Notes: a model not told the origin generated them from the sequence alone. 64,000 nt of DNA from Spisula solida (GCA_947247005.1 OX365945.1:36076551-36140550), one strand, 5' to 3'; counted from the first letter of the stretch, positions 24,666 to 37,970 are shown. Numbers and translations: made by a program.

Positions 24666-25164
24666 TTATACTCCACAAGGCTAGAGAAATTGAATAATGA
24701 TGCTACTTCAACACGCCGTTCCCCTCTCCTTCCCCATTTGAAATGATCTGTGCTATTATCAGGACACCCGTGTTCCATGGAATCATTTTCTAGTTGTTAT
24801 AATATCTGCTGAGGATGATATTCGATACGATTTATGTAATTTTGTTTTTCCGTTATACTTTTATTTTGAAATGTACATGTATATTTGTACGGTATTCTGG
24901 AATAACTCATGTAATAAAGAGTTCTGGTGAACGATATTTCGTCACTGTGACACCAGACATCATATAAAATAGAATATTTGACTTTACGAAGATAAAATTG
25001 TTAACACTTCTAAAATTAATAATTTTGCGATTGTTCTTGTAAATCAATTGTTGTTTGTTGTTCCAAACCAACCTGTCCATTGACCATGTATACGCATACA
25101 TTTGTCTTCTGCGTTCCATCTTTTAAGGTGGTTCAAATCTTCAGTTTGGATGTCCCGAAAACCC

Positions 25165-26580
25165 ATCTAGCTGTCTCCGCAAGGTCTCTGTCCCGCACAC
25201 ACATCTAGCTGTCTCTACACGGTCTCTGTCCCGCACACACATCCAGCTGTCTCCACACGGTCTCTGTCCCGCACACACATCCAGCTGTCTCTACAAGGTC
25301 TCTGTCCCGCACACACATCTAGCTGTCTCCACACGGTCTCTGTCCCGCACACACATCTAGCTGTCTCTACACGGTCTCTGTCCCGCACACACATCTAGCT
25401 GTCTCTACACGGTCTCTGTCCCGCACACACATCTAGCTGTCTCTACACGGTCTCTGTCCCGCACACACATCTAGCTGTCTCCACACGGTCTCTGTCCCGC
25501 ACACACATCTAGCTGTCTCTACACGGTCTCTGTCCCGCACACACATCTAGCTGTCTCCGCAAGGTCTCTGTCCCGCACACACATCCAGCTGTCTCTACAC
25601 GGTCTCTGTCCCGCACACACATCCAGCTGTCTCCACACGGTCTCTGTCCCGCACACACATCTAGCTGTCTCCGCAAGGTCTCTGTCCCGCACACACATCT
25701 AGCTGTCTCTACACGGTCTCTGTCCCGCACACACATCTAGCTGTCTCTACACGGTCTCTTTCCCGCACACACATCTACCTGTCTCTACACGGTCTCTGTC
25801 CCGCACACACATCTAGCTGTCTCCGCAAGGTCTCTGTCCCGCACACACATCTAGCTGTCTCTACACGGTCTCTGTCCCGCACACACATCTAGCTGTCTCT
25901 ACACGGTCTCTGTCCCGCACACACATCTAGCTGTCTCTACACGGTCTCTGTCCCGCACACACATCTAGCTGTCTCCACACGGTCTCTGTCCCGCACACAC
26001 ATCTAGCTGTCTCTACACGGTCTCTGTCCCGCACACACATCTAGCTGTCTCTACACGGTCTCTGTCCCGCACACACATCTAGCTGTCTCCACACGGTCTC
26101 TGTCCCGCACACACATCTAGCTGTCTCTACACGGTCTCTGTCCCGCACACACATCTAGCTGTCTCTACACGGTCTCTGTCCCGCACACACATCTAGCTGT
26201 CTCTACACGGTCTCTGTCCAGCACACACATCCAGCTGTCTCTACACGGTCTCTGTCCCGCACTGGGAAGTCTGTTTCTCTGTCCCGCACACACACCCAGC
26301 TGTCTCTACACGGTCTCTGTCCCGCACTGGGAAGTCTGTTTCTCTGTCCCGCACACACATCTACCTGTCTCTACACGGTCTTTGTCCCGCACACACATCC
26401 AGCTGTCTCCGCAAGGTCTCTGTCCCGCACACACATCCAGCTGTCTCCGCAAGGTCTCTGCCCCGCACACACATCCAGCTGTCTCTACACGGTCTCTGTC
26501 CCGCACACACATCTCCACAAGGTCTCTGTCCCGCACTGGGAAGTCTGTTTCTCTGTCCCGCACACACACCCAGCTGTCAC
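25165..26580. repeat. 38-bp minisatellite, about 37 copies
   Basis: The unit is 38 bp, with TCTCTGTCCCGCACACACAT and CTAGCTGTCTC words. Variants are TACACGG, CACACGG and CGCAAGG. Near the 3' end (26245-26580) a higher-order form appears, with an inserted CACTGGGAAGTCTGTTTCTC. The array separates genes A and B. Reverse-strand frames through it are repeat artefacts. Confidence 0.95.
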
Positions 26581-27269
26581 GGATAGTCAAATAGCTCACA
26601 GTCTAATCTGTAATTATGTGCCAAGTAACAGTTAAGTCACGTGTTCCCCATGTATAATTCCGGGGACATGACACTACCGATGCTTCTACCAAACACAATA
26701 ATTGTTCTATATATAGTGGCTGAAGTACGTGTTTGTCATGCAATATGGGACGGCATGTACATGTAGTTGACACTTGTCAACACATTTAACCACTGTGACA
26801 TGAATATTTAACGTGAACTACTGTCTTATCAGGAGCGTGTGTTAGTAGGGTCACCACAAAGTATTACCATTTTATGCGAGCACAGATATATGTAATGATT
26901 AGATGTACAAGTGACAGTCATTTTACCTTCGTATGTGTATACGCGGATCCAAAGGGGCCATTATCGTCCGTAACATTTGCACGTCCCGTCAGGTTCATTC
27001 CGTTACATTTTGGACGGTCGTACCTGTCCCCTATTACCTCCAGTAACAGCATGTCTGTCCCCTCTTACCTTCCGTAATATTTGCTGTGTCACATATCTCC
27101 CCTCTTAACTTCCGTAATATTTATACGATTAATATGTCTGTAGTCATGCACGAATCGATAGTGCCAAAGTTCGTACTGCACATGTTTATATACGTCTGCT
27201 GATGATTGTTATCACACGTAGACCACTCGTGTTCACTTTAATGTAGTGTTTAAAAGGTACAGAGGTACA
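26581..27269. other. Upstream region of gene B
   Basis: Unique sequence between the minisatellite and the gene B start. It should hold the gene B promoter and 5' UTR, but no specific element is convincing. It shows no clear similarity to the region just upstream of gene A. Confidence 0.4.
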
Positions 27270-30200
27270 ATGATGTATGATTTATGTATAGTTGGTGCTG
27301 GTATGATAGGTTCAGCGGCTGCTAGGTATGCTACATTATCGTCCGATGTCAGGGTCTGCTTGATTGGACCTTCAGAACCAAAGGTAAGACGGTTATTTAT
27401 ATACACTCAAGGACTTTAAAAACGCCTCACATGACTTAAAGTCAAATATCGCTTGAATTATGTATTTTATTGAAAAATCATTGTACGTGTTTGTTAATTA
27501 ATCTTTCCTACGTATGATTCAAATTAGTTTGTAATAAAATGTTATCTTGTTATTTTCTGGGAATACAGCAAACAATCACACCCTAGGCAAAAGCGTGGGA
27601 TTTTCAATACAGGCTATGCGTGACATTACTCTAGCTTACTGTGCCCCTATTTGTTAGACGATGTAGACACACACATTCGTCGAACTCATATGTTAATCGT
27701 TTCCTACCATTGTATTAAAGCATCTGCAAGTTTTTGTAATGATAGTTTATTGCAACGCTTTCACCAACCAACCTCATTTCAACTGTTAAAATTCAACATG
27801 TTCAAATAGGATAAGATTAGATTTTGAATTTGCCAATTTTAGTAATAAAACTTAAAACTTGGTGATTTTGAATGTCTTTCTAAATGTGTGGACGTTCTGT
27901 GGTGATTTTGCAAACAGTATCCTCATTTATTAGCGATATATAATTTTAGTACAAACTAAATTGAATTATATGCGGGGAAAGAGCAATTAACACGCGTGTA
28001 AAATTGGTTTTTCGATAAAATAAATAATGTAAGCGATGTTTGGCTTATGGTCAGGTGAGGCGTTTTTAAAGTCCTTGAGTGTAGTAGATTTAGTAGAACA
28101 ATATTAATTAATATATGTGTATAGTGCTATCATTTATCATTCACATACACTAAGCAACTTATCAGAGTTGTATTATAGTTTATAACAGATCTATATACTT
28201 CTGTAAATTACGTGTACAAATACATGTATTATTATCTATACCATTCAAGAATACATAGGAAAACAACAGTTTATACCGCACAATTAGGCTGCATTGATAC
28301 AACAGTAACGGGAATAGGTCTAGGCTCTAGAACATTATAATGAATTATGATTTAGGAAAGTACGGCTCGAGACATACATTAAATTCCTATTGTGCATTTA
28401 TAATACCATGGGCGGGTCCAGCGGGGGCTATTTCTGAGTTTCTTATTATGTGATGTTTGTGTTTGGGTTCTTTCTTATTCATTGTGACTAGTCCTTTTCT
28501 TTTGTACAGACTGTATGTTCTCTTGTGTGCATGTTTTGCGGGTCGTGATCTGTTGTTTCTGTTGGTGACTCCTTTCCATCTCCGAGTTGTTATTATATTC
28601 TTACGTTTTCTATCATATTTCACACATTGCATAATTTTCATTTGTGCCGATACAGCTGTTGACAATTACATGTATTTATAGTTGGCATGATTTTGGTTTG
28701 TTTTCAGGAGAGGAATAAGGGAAATAAGCGTGATACATATGGTGCTTACTATGATGAAGCTCGGATAACTCGTTCTTGTAGCTCAGATGAAGTGTGGGCA
28801 AAACTTGCTTTATCGTCTATACAAAGATACAGAGAAATTGAAAAGCAATCAGGTGGGTCAGTGGCTTAGAGCTACATATATATAAATACATACGTGTAGG
28901 TACATATTTACGTACACTTGTATTATCACACTGAACGTCACCCTATTACATATAGTGAAATTAATCATAATATTATACATGTACAGACATATAATTGGAC
29001 ACACTGACGACTGTACATAAGGTTGATAAAAATATACCGATGCAAGCCATAGTTACGGACCATGACGATTGTTACCCAAGCACAAGTTTTAGTTCTTGTG
29101 TCCATATGCTTCTTCTTACTCCCCAGCAAAGGTCGCATGTGATGATGTGAACCACTTAAAAAGTGTTCTAGCACACCTATGTGTATATATATACATGTAC
29201 ATATTACAATGTGTAAATAATACAGTTTTTACAGTTTATTTTCAAGATTTAGGCCATTGGCCCATGAATCACATATATATACAAACAAGTTATAAAGCAT
29301 TTCACAATATATGTACATAATACAAATGGTATTGTATTGCGCGAGATTATTTACTGGAGACCCACAAAAGCTACATGTTTTCCGTTGTATCTTGTTGTTT
29401 TAACAGTTTAAAATATCCTAACAATTTAATTACGGAAAAGCACGACCGTACTAACGGAAAATAGAGTGGGTATCCGGTAAACAATCCCGCACCATACTAC
29501 AAGTCATATGTATATAGATGTGTATATGTGGGCTAACACGTTTCGGATCTGTGATGTGAACAAATACCAGCTGTACGGGCAACTACACATTTTGGAACAT
29601 ATACTTACGTGTATAATTATAATTCGCAAAATTTGTCAATAGACCTAACCATTGTTTCATGTACATACATGTTGTGGAAGGTTTTGTTTCATGAAGGTTT
29701 CCTCTAACCATTAATGTGTTTTCCAGGAATCCTATTCTACCATGAGGTAGGAAACATTATGGCGGGTTGTGGAGATGATTCCGAGTTTTTGAAGTCAGTT
29801 CGAGCAACAGCCAAGAAGAGTGGCGTCGAAACTCGGTCATTTGATTGCCAAACATTCCGCAAGCACTTTCCTTACCTAAAAGTTCGCGACGATCTACAAG
29901 CTGAACTGGAAACACAAAATGCTGGTTATATCAACCCAAGAAATCTTGTTGAAGCGCAGTTAAAATTAGCATCACAGCAAGGGTGCACAGTAATTGATGA
30001 CGTAGTACACAGTGTTGAGAGAATCGTCCAATCAGACGGTTCTTACGCCATGAAAGTGGTTACAGAAAGAGGAACGGTTACCAATGCCAAGAAAGTTCTT
30101 TTGACAACAGGAGCATTCACAAATTTTCGTGATCTAGTGCCTAATCTTCGATTTGATTATGACATTTTTCCACGAATTGTTGTTCTCGCTGAAGTAGACT

Positions 30201-31941
30201 TCAACAGAGAGGAAATGAAACCTCTAGCGTATGTACTTTATTTAGTAATGATAATGATAAGAATATTTTTAGAAAGTCCAGAACATGAACATTCTTGATA
30301 TTGAATGATATTTGATATAAATGACCGGTTAATGCAAAATTCTAATAATGCGATTGTACATGCGACAATGTGTTCGGTTACTACAAGTATTGTTATGGAT
30401 TGTCGTAATTTACGTTATAACATGTTATTACTCACTATTTCAGAAACATGCCATGTTTTATTTACGAGGGACCCCCACATAAAGACTGGGAGCCTGTGGA
30501 TTATTCCAAAGACGGATCAGAGACATCTCTGTACATAATGCCACCAGTGAAATACCCGGATGGTAGGTGGCACTTGCATATCATATGGCCATTAGCATCT
30601 TACGTTGCTAATTAGTCTGGATCAATATTTCAGTGAAACTGACGGACCGTAAAGATTGTTGTATTTTATACATCAGTTCTTGGTTGGTATAAAGGTTATG
30701 TTCTGTTCTGATAAAAAATACTTTTGAATATGAACTTTAGATTCGAATATTCGACCGATATTCGAATAATTGGTCTCATCTCTAATATACATGTACACAT
30801 ACATGTGATTTGTAGAGTCAAAACACTATAATGTTTTAGGTGTTATGTTGTATATATAGGTAATGGTTATAACTGTATCAATGATTTAACTTCGTACAAT
30901 GCATACTCTATACAGGTCGATATTACATTAAGACTGGGGTTCTTGATCCGTTCCCGATCAAACTGAACACCAAGGAGGAGGTCAAACAATGGTATGATGA
31001 AGGAAATGATGTTATGCTGGAACGGCTAAAGGAAGTTGTTCAGTCTATGTTCAATGGTAAATGTATTAAGGCTAAAACAAATTAATGTTGTGGTTCAAGT
31101 AACATGCTAAAAAAGAATAAGGTAGGTAGGTAAGAAAAACATTCCATTTTTAAAATGATTTTATTATTATGTACTGAAAAACACGGTGATTTCCAGCAAA
31201 ATACAATGTTAAGGGTAGGGGCAATATATAGGGTAGGTAGGGTTACCACACACACACTAGTATTTTGTTTTGACCATTACTCGTAGTATTTTGTTTTGAC
31301 CATTACTCGTAGTATTTTGTTTTGACCATTACTCGTAGTATTTTGTTTTGACCATTACTCGTAGTATTTTGTTTTGACCATTACTCGTAGTATTTTGTTT
31401 TGACCATTACTCGTAGTATTTTGTTTTGACCATTACTCGTAGTATTTTGTTTTGACCATTACTCGTAGTATTTTGTTTTGACCATTACTCGTAGTATTTT
31501 GTTTTGACCATTACTCGTAGTATTTATTTGTGCTGATTTTAGATGAGCATTGTGTGAATTAGCGTTCTTTCGTGGATATCTAGTGTACGGCCATACCGTC
31601 GCGGCTATAAGACCGACACGGTATTGTCATTGTTTTACACGATCGACAAATTATCATTGACCAGTAAATTAAAGATAATTTCTTATTCCCTTTTATACAC
31701 AGTAGTGACATTCAAGAAGTGGAAGGGAGACACATGTGTTATAATGAAGACACCTTCAGATCGTCCTTATATAGACACGGTACATGATCAGTTAGGTGTG
31801 GCTATTGGTGGTAATGGTCGTGCAGCCAAATCCAGTGATGAGATTGGACGTATAGCTGCCAATATGATGTTACATGGCTGGGTATCTGATATACCTCAAC
31901 ATGTCTTCCGAATGAAAGTCGTAGATAAATCGAAAGTGTAG
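27270..31941 (+). CDS. Gene B: FAD-dependent oxidoreductase, sarcosine-oxidase-like, paralogue of gene A
   Basis: The exons are 27270-27383, 28708-28852, 29727-30228, 30444-30562, 30916-31056 and 31703-31941, with GT/AG sites and continuous frame. They give 1260 nt and 419 residues. Exons 2, 3, 5 and 6 have exactly the lengths of their gene A counterparts (145, 502, 141, 239); exon 1 is one codon longer and exon 4 one codon shorter. It has the FAD motif GAGMIG, YGAYYDEARITR, VLLTTGAFTNFRD, YIMPPVKYPDG and a late Cys352 (WKGDTC) before TPSDRPYID, the likely covalent-flavin position. It ends KSKV. SKV is a poor match to the PTS1 consensus, so peroxisomal import is less certain than for gene A. 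The first ATG is followed at once by a second; the second corresponds to gene A's start. A candidate poly(A) signal lies near 32057. The amine substrate is unknown. Confidence 0.9.
27402..28083. mobile_element. 682-bp inverted-repeat element in gene B intron 1
   Basis: The termini TACACTCAAGGACTTTAAAA and TTTTAAAGTCCTTGAGTGTA are perfect complements, and pairing continues through ACGCCTCAC/GTGAGGCGT. There is no transposase frame. A shorter relative with the same termini is at 39027-39259. The TA ends fit a TA-target-site DNA transposon; assignment to a superfamily is not possible by eye. Confidence 0.85.
31258..31525. repeat. 26-bp minisatellite, about 10 copies
   Basis: Perfect or near-perfect copies of TAGTATTTTGTTTTGACCAT plus TACTCG. 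Located in gene B intron 5, about 180 bp before exon 6. The near-perfect copies point to recent expansion. Confidence 0.95.
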
Positions 31942-32056
31942 ACATTGAGCCGAAATGTTTGTGTTGTGCTTTGATCCATTTGTCTAATGTATGAGGTAAC
32001 TGTTGATCACCAAATACTTTCTAATGATAAGCGTATGGAAATGACACAATTAGTCA

Positions 32057-32225
32057 ATAAAAATAACCTCTGTACAGCAACATTCTTTGGGATGTTTCTA
32101 TGTATGCCTTGTATGTGTAATAGCTTAATCTGTTTCTGTGATTTATAATGTATACAATGTATATGTAAGTACATGTAAGTATATATAAAGATAGAAACAA
32201 CAGTTTGTCTTTTATGTTCTTTATT
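32057..32225. promoter_or_regulatory. Convergent poly(A) signals of gene B and CDC25
   Basis: On the plus strand AATAAA at about 32057 follows the gene B stop by about 115 bp. On the minus strand AATAAA (TTTATT at 32220-32225) follows the CDC25 stop by about 220 bp. If both are used, the two 3' ends fall within about 200 bp of each other. Assignment is by position only. Confidence 0.45.
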
Positions 32226-32443
32226 TTCAGTATTTCATATTTACAATAGCAATAACAATAATACAATAACAATAACAGATATATACAGATTATACATTGT
32301 TCATGTATATAGCACAATTATTTTGAGCACTCACAAGTTACGTATTCCAAGCACTTAACATTACAGCACTCACAAATTACATATGACATCACTCACAAAT
32401 TACATATATCAAGCACTTTACATTACACCAGAATCACACAGAA

Positions 32444-34897
32444 TTACTGGAAGCTTAAATTTCTAGACAATCGGCTACGGTGTCGTCTACTGGTGACCTG
32501 TTTCTCTCCCGCTGTCCATGATTTAGATTTTACCCGGAAGTGACGTAAGTCAGCAGCATGGTCTTCGTGTAACATAGGTTTATAACTGATTGGATCGCAG
32601 AGTTCCTGAAAAGGTAAATGAAAAAAAACATAAACATCAGAACGCAAATACCAGTATGAGCACAATGAACAACAAGAAATGATCAAGTTAACGAACCTCG
32701 CAATGATTGTCTGACTGACAATTATTGATAATTGTTTCAGTTGTAGTATTATAGTTGACTGTAAACAGTAAGCCATAGAAATGAAGGTGGTGTGTTCGAC
32801 TCCCTAAACATAAGCTACGTACGAACTGTGGGAAGTTTCCCTAACCCATAATCAGCCTAAATTAACTTGTAAAATAATGCGTTTTCACCGCTTTCTTGAA
32901 GGTTGTTTTCGATGTTTTCGACAATTCTAGAGTTTCGGTGCCGTATACATCGGTCATCGAAGGTCTATACGACAGTCCTCGGCACGAGCAGATACTATAT
33001 ATTTCAAGATTTACATGTATAAAAATATTTACCATATTTGTCTGATAGAAAGCTTTGTATCCACCATGAAGAAGATATACTTCAGGAAAGTTCAAACGAG
33101 GGTAGTTCTGTTTGTTCATTTCCCGATCTTGACTTCTCAGAAATCGATACCTGGAAAAAATAATACATGTCATTAGCGTATGTAAAACAAATAAATAATT
33201 ATTTCGAAACTGATACACTAGTCTTAATTATCCACGTAGGTTTATTACATTTCAAATATACTGCGATGTTTTATGTCTCATTAAGGTTTGTCGCCTTTTC
33301 TTGACCAAAAGTAACATGCTTACATGTCGAGTGTTATGTTATGTTAATACTGGATTCTAAGTCATGTGGTATGTTCAATGCCGCACCATTAAGATATATG
33401 TAATCACTAACGTTAATAGATGTACATAATTGTTTACTTACATTTTTGGGCCTCTCTCTGATGAAAATTCACAATGGAATATGAGAACATGTGGTTTCTC
33501 TGACGTCACAGGTGTTTCAAGGAGACTATTGACTTCGTCCTTTGTATACAAGTTCACCGCTCCACTGATATGTCCACCTTCATACTCATACGGGTATCTA
33601 CAATCTACTATGGTTACACGTCCGAATTGTTGGTTGTACTTTCCACACACGACATCCGACATTGTCTCAGCACTGATGGATTTGAGGTCACTGTGTTTGC
33701 CAGGAATTGTGGGTAATGTGTAGTCACGTGAACCATCAGCAATGAGTTCACGTGATTCTAATCGCTCTACCGCATCAATAATTTCCTAAAAGAAAAAATG
33801 AGAATATTGAAAATAAAATATACACCCAAGTAAATTGTGCATTTTATTTTTACATGTAATACTAATGCAGACTTTATTTATTAGGAATAATATACTTATA
33901 AATAACTTCCAGTGACAGGAAAAACTTTCTAAATTTCTAGAATTAAGCTCTCGCTATTCGAAATACATTTTAACAACGTTGACCGTGATTACTATATGGT
34001 CTTCCAGCATTCATAATATTGTCGTCTGTTCTGTTTTATTCAGTGATAACGTTTTCAATATTGTAATTACCTGGCTCTCTCCAGAAGATTCTATAGATAA
34101 TTCACGGAACTTCTTGGTAGGACATCCTTCATCAATATCACACTCAGCCAGACGCTTGGTTGAAAACAAGCTCCTGCGTGTATCTTGAGCTGACCGACGA
34201 CATCTTGGGTTCCATGTAAATTCCACCTAAAATAGAATATCAAAATATTAGTAAAAATGGTATGCTAAATTACATTGAAATTTATATACTATAAACTGTA
34301 AAATGGTTGAAATGAACATGTTCTATGTAACACAATTAATATATGAAATTATTACATTTTTTGTAATAGGCCTGTAATTTGAATACAGATTTAAATGCAA
34401 GTTGGAATATTTAAATAGAATGTACTTATTTAATATAAAAACTTACGGATAATGGTGTGAGGAAATCAGCGTCAGATTCCTCATGATTAGCTCCCTTGTT
34501 TTCTGGTGTAATGATTGAAGCTATCTCAGCTTCTGTAGTCTCTCTGGTATGAGGAGAATCCAGTAACCCACTGAACAATTGAACTCTGAAAATACAAACA
34601 AAAATAACATTAATTTACAAGGAATATATTCTATAAATAATTAAATGACAATTAATTATGAGTTAATTGAACTATGAAAATACATAAATATGATATTATT
34701 GGAGTTCAAAGTTAAAATTTATTGGCAACTAGGCATTTACACAATACCTTTGACCAAAATATATATACATTACAAAAATGCGTTTACTAATAAATTTACA
34801 ACTCGCCTGATCAAGTTAATTTGGTGTGAAAGTTTATAGAAAAATATATATTTGGAAATTTCTATAATAAAACAGTTTTGTCTTACCTGACAGACAT
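32444..34897 (-). CDS. CDC25: CDC25-type dual-specificity phosphatase (M-phase inducer)
   Basis: On the minus strand the exons run 34897-34887, 34585-34447, 34226-34071, 33785-33442, 33150-33033 and 32605-32444. They give 930 nt and 309 residues with consistent phases. The catalytic rhodanese fold has DCRYPYEYEGGHISGA and the signature HCEFSSERGP (catalytic Cys207, Arg213). PEVYLLHGGYK, YKPM and a C-terminal SWTAGEK followed by a basic tail complete the CDC25 hallmarks. The family removes inhibitory phosphates from CDK Thr/Tyr and drives mitotic entry. The N-terminal regulatory part (about 100 residues, with LFSGLLDSP) is much shorter than in vertebrate CDC25. The first coding exon is only 11 nt (ATG TCT GTC AG), so a longer alternative N-terminus from an upstream exon is possible. 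It converges with gene B. Confidence 0.92.
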
Positions 34898-36000
34898 GTC
34901 TGAAGTTGATTCCGAAGTTATATATATAGAATATGAAGATCAGGTATAAATATGATAGATGTCGCAATGAACGATGCTAGTAGAATAATATCCCTGTAAA
35001 GATGTTCCTTTATTATATAGTCTTGTCTACTTGAGTAATTGCACTTATTGGCTTTTAATTACGGAGACAATAATGAATAGCGTTCCCTCAAGCTTTGAGA
35101 CAAGTTTGTCAGTACGAGTAAAGTGATCATACTTATAGGAAGTTCACTCAATGCGAGCGTCTGGTACGCCAGACTAATTGGGATGATTTAATTGGTCAAT
35201 TGTTTGTAACGGTAGGTATAACGGAGATTGTCTGTCACGGAGAGTGATTTCTGCAACATCCGTCACCAAACCAAGCGTAACGTATGGAAAATATTTGATA
35301 GTTTTAATCATAGTTTGATCAATGTTTGATTATTTTTGATAAGTTTTTGACACAAACAGTAAGTTTGTTTGACAAAGTTGATTATCGATCATATCTTGTC
35401 ATTGATCGGTTATCGATATCTTGATTGGTAAACGTCTTTTGTACAACTTTGTTCTTTCATTCTGATACGAAAATAAAATGTTTATTTGCCTGAAGTTGAA
35501 AAGTTAAATGCATCTTGGCATATTTATTTTGACACTATCTCATTGAATAGTTTGGAAGCATACTTTTTGGGAGGAGTAACCTCTCAAAGGTAGCATTGCC
35601 TATTTCTTATTATCAAACTTTCAACGTCTTTAGGCAAAACAATGAGTATCCGCGTTCAAGTAGGTCCAGAAACTGTCATATTTTTCAATACTGCTACACA
35701 TGTTTCTCCAAATATTTAAATTGGTTTATTTTAATCCTTATTACATTTACTTTAATGTTAAATGTACCCGATTAAATACACTACATGATGTTTTTTTATT
35801 TGACTGTAAAAGTTTTTAAAATATGTAATGATGATCGTTCTAAATTTTTAAAACGTATGTAACAACTGCACATTTTTTAATGTTATGATTGAAAGGATTG
35901 TCGTAAACATTCACTTGAAGACCATCTCAATATGCCGAACACAATTTTCAAATTCGTTTTTACTTATTGATCACGGTTCAAAGGTCCAGTTCAAATTTAA
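34898..36000. other. CDC25 upstream region
   Basis: AT-rich sequence containing the CDC25 5' UTR and promoter. No other exon is seen. No TATA box or cell-cycle element could be assigned with confidence. Confidence 0.4.
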
Positions 36001-36009
36001 GTTGGCAAA

Positions 36010-36475
36010 TTGCATATGATATGAATGAATACCAGATTTATACAGCGTCCTTTTTATGCGACACACATTCAAAGGCGCTTTACATAGTATTGCAGCCACA
36101 GGGACGAAGGTGCATCCTCTACCAGTGCAGATACAGCATGATCTGAGCAGAGGGACTCTCAGACAGACTGAGAGAAAGCCCCTGAAGGGAGAGAGAGGGG
36201 CATAGGATACAACAGGCATGTCCGGCACTGCAGGCATGCGTTTAGCTCTTATTTCGAAGAGACAGTCTAGTTTTTTAATGTGTCTGGTGTATAGCACCGA
36301 TACACAGCGCTCTGGTACCTTTAACCAGATACTTTACAGTCCACACTGTTAGATACAGCGGGAAAAACTACGAATTGAATTTCATAAATATGTAGTTCCC
36401 ATGTCGGGGATTGAACCCCCGACCTCTGGATTGACATACCAGTGCGTTGCCAGTGGGCTATATTATATTGTTATT
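36010..36475 (-). repeat. tRNA-headed SINE-like element
   Basis: On the minus strand a tRNA-like head (AGCCCACTGGCAACGCACTG, then GAGGTCGGGGGTTCAATCCC) lies at 36470-36400. It is followed by about 400 bp of non-coding body with CTCTCTCTCCCTTCAGGG. The B box is good, but the A box is imperfect, so a SINE is likelier than a tRNA gene. The exact body end is uncertain. Confidence 0.5.
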
Positions 36476-37970
36476 TTCACTCTATTCAACAATCATGAAT
36501 ATCGCTTATATGCTCAAAAGCAAAAGAAGGTCTTTTAAAACTTTGTCGGAACAAAACTTATTGTAAGTGTTTGAACCAAAATTTTGAACAGTTTATGAAT
36601 ACTTGGATGTTCAAAATTTCGGCTTTCAAGTTGACCATTTGAAAAATAACGATCAAGCGAAGATATTCAAAACATCAGATACGGTAATTGTGTTCCTACA
36701 CCGTGTGTGACCACGTGTATTATTGTAGAAAGCCGGTTGATGTGCCGACGTGTGTACCAACGTCGAATGGCGTTATTAGAAATGATTTTGATGAGTAAGA
36801 CAGTTTTTAAGATCATTCAGGTTATCGCCTCTCGATTAAAGCATGCGGTTAATCTCTGACTCAACATCATCGTAAATGCTTCAAGTAGCTGACTTTAAAT
36901 ATGTTAAATTTGTTTTTAGTATTACAAATTCATAACAAAATATTTGTTGCCTGATCTTTCTTGACATCTTCTTTAAAGATGTATCGATAATGTAATCGCG
37001 ATATTAAAAGTGTCGATATTGTAAGATCAACATGGATATGTTGCGATACTGTTTTAACCAGCCTTATCTTTGATCTTAACAAAACTACATCCATTGTAAA
37101 CATACACACCAATATATCGCCGACGGTGAAATATCGCCGACGGTTATATAGCTATACACGTGTCAAACTGCTGGATAACAATACATTGTACATATAAGGA
37201 ATTGAACAACATCATCAGAAACAATATGATCCAAATCAGTGATATGATGCTGCATCAGTATAATATTTTACAGTATAGATACAATCGGGAGCAATCAGAA
37301 TACATATAATGTTCAGCGATACATTTGTATTTCGTTGACACATTTACGGTCTCAGGATTGCATCCTCTAATAATCCCCGAACAGATTCCTCGTGGTCTAG
37401 GGGAAGCCTTCGGGGAAGCCATGAGACATTTTTTGCCATCGGGGGGAATCTAGGTGAATACGAGGGGGGGGGGGGAGTATCTTGAGATATCGGGAACAGG
37501 TTTTTCAAAATCATCGGAAGCCATCAGGAGAACACATGTGTAATTCCTCATCTGACACCGATTTGGCACTTTGGCATAACTCTTAACATGCACAGACCCT
37601 GATGGAATGCACGTGCATGACAAAAGAGAACTCACAAGTCACTTTATCTCCAAACTCATTGGTGTCTAAGCCCTTAGTGTGCCTTAAATTTCTATTGTGT
37701 CTGGACTTTGCAACTGTTCTGGTTGTTTCCCAACTATACTTCCTCCAAACCGAATTCATCATAAGTACACTACATGTCTTCATTTCAAAACAAGTTCAGA
37801 ATTCTTAAGAAATACATGTACTTCCCGGATTGAGCGCGTTTTATTGTGCAGACATTAGATTTCAGAAGTAATGAAGTTGCCAGGTAACAGAAAACTTGAA
37901 TATATAACAGTCTCACATTGGAACCAACTATCAGATACAGTACCGTACAATATAGCTGTCATGGATAACA
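36476..37970. other. Gene-free intergenic stretch
   Basis: No exon was recognised on either strand. It contains a short duplicated word ATATCGCCGACGGT at about 37117-37146 and a poly-G tract at about 37466-37476. Confidence 0.4.

Noticed and set aside
25509..26599. Reverse-strand frames with RDRVETA-type peptide repeats
   Set aside because: They are translations of the 38-bp minisatellite; no conserved domain and no start or flanking gene structure.
36400..36470. Possible tRNA gene on the minus strand
   Set aside because: The B box is good, but the A box and acceptor stem do not pair well and no anticodon loop can be set. It continues into a SINE-like body.
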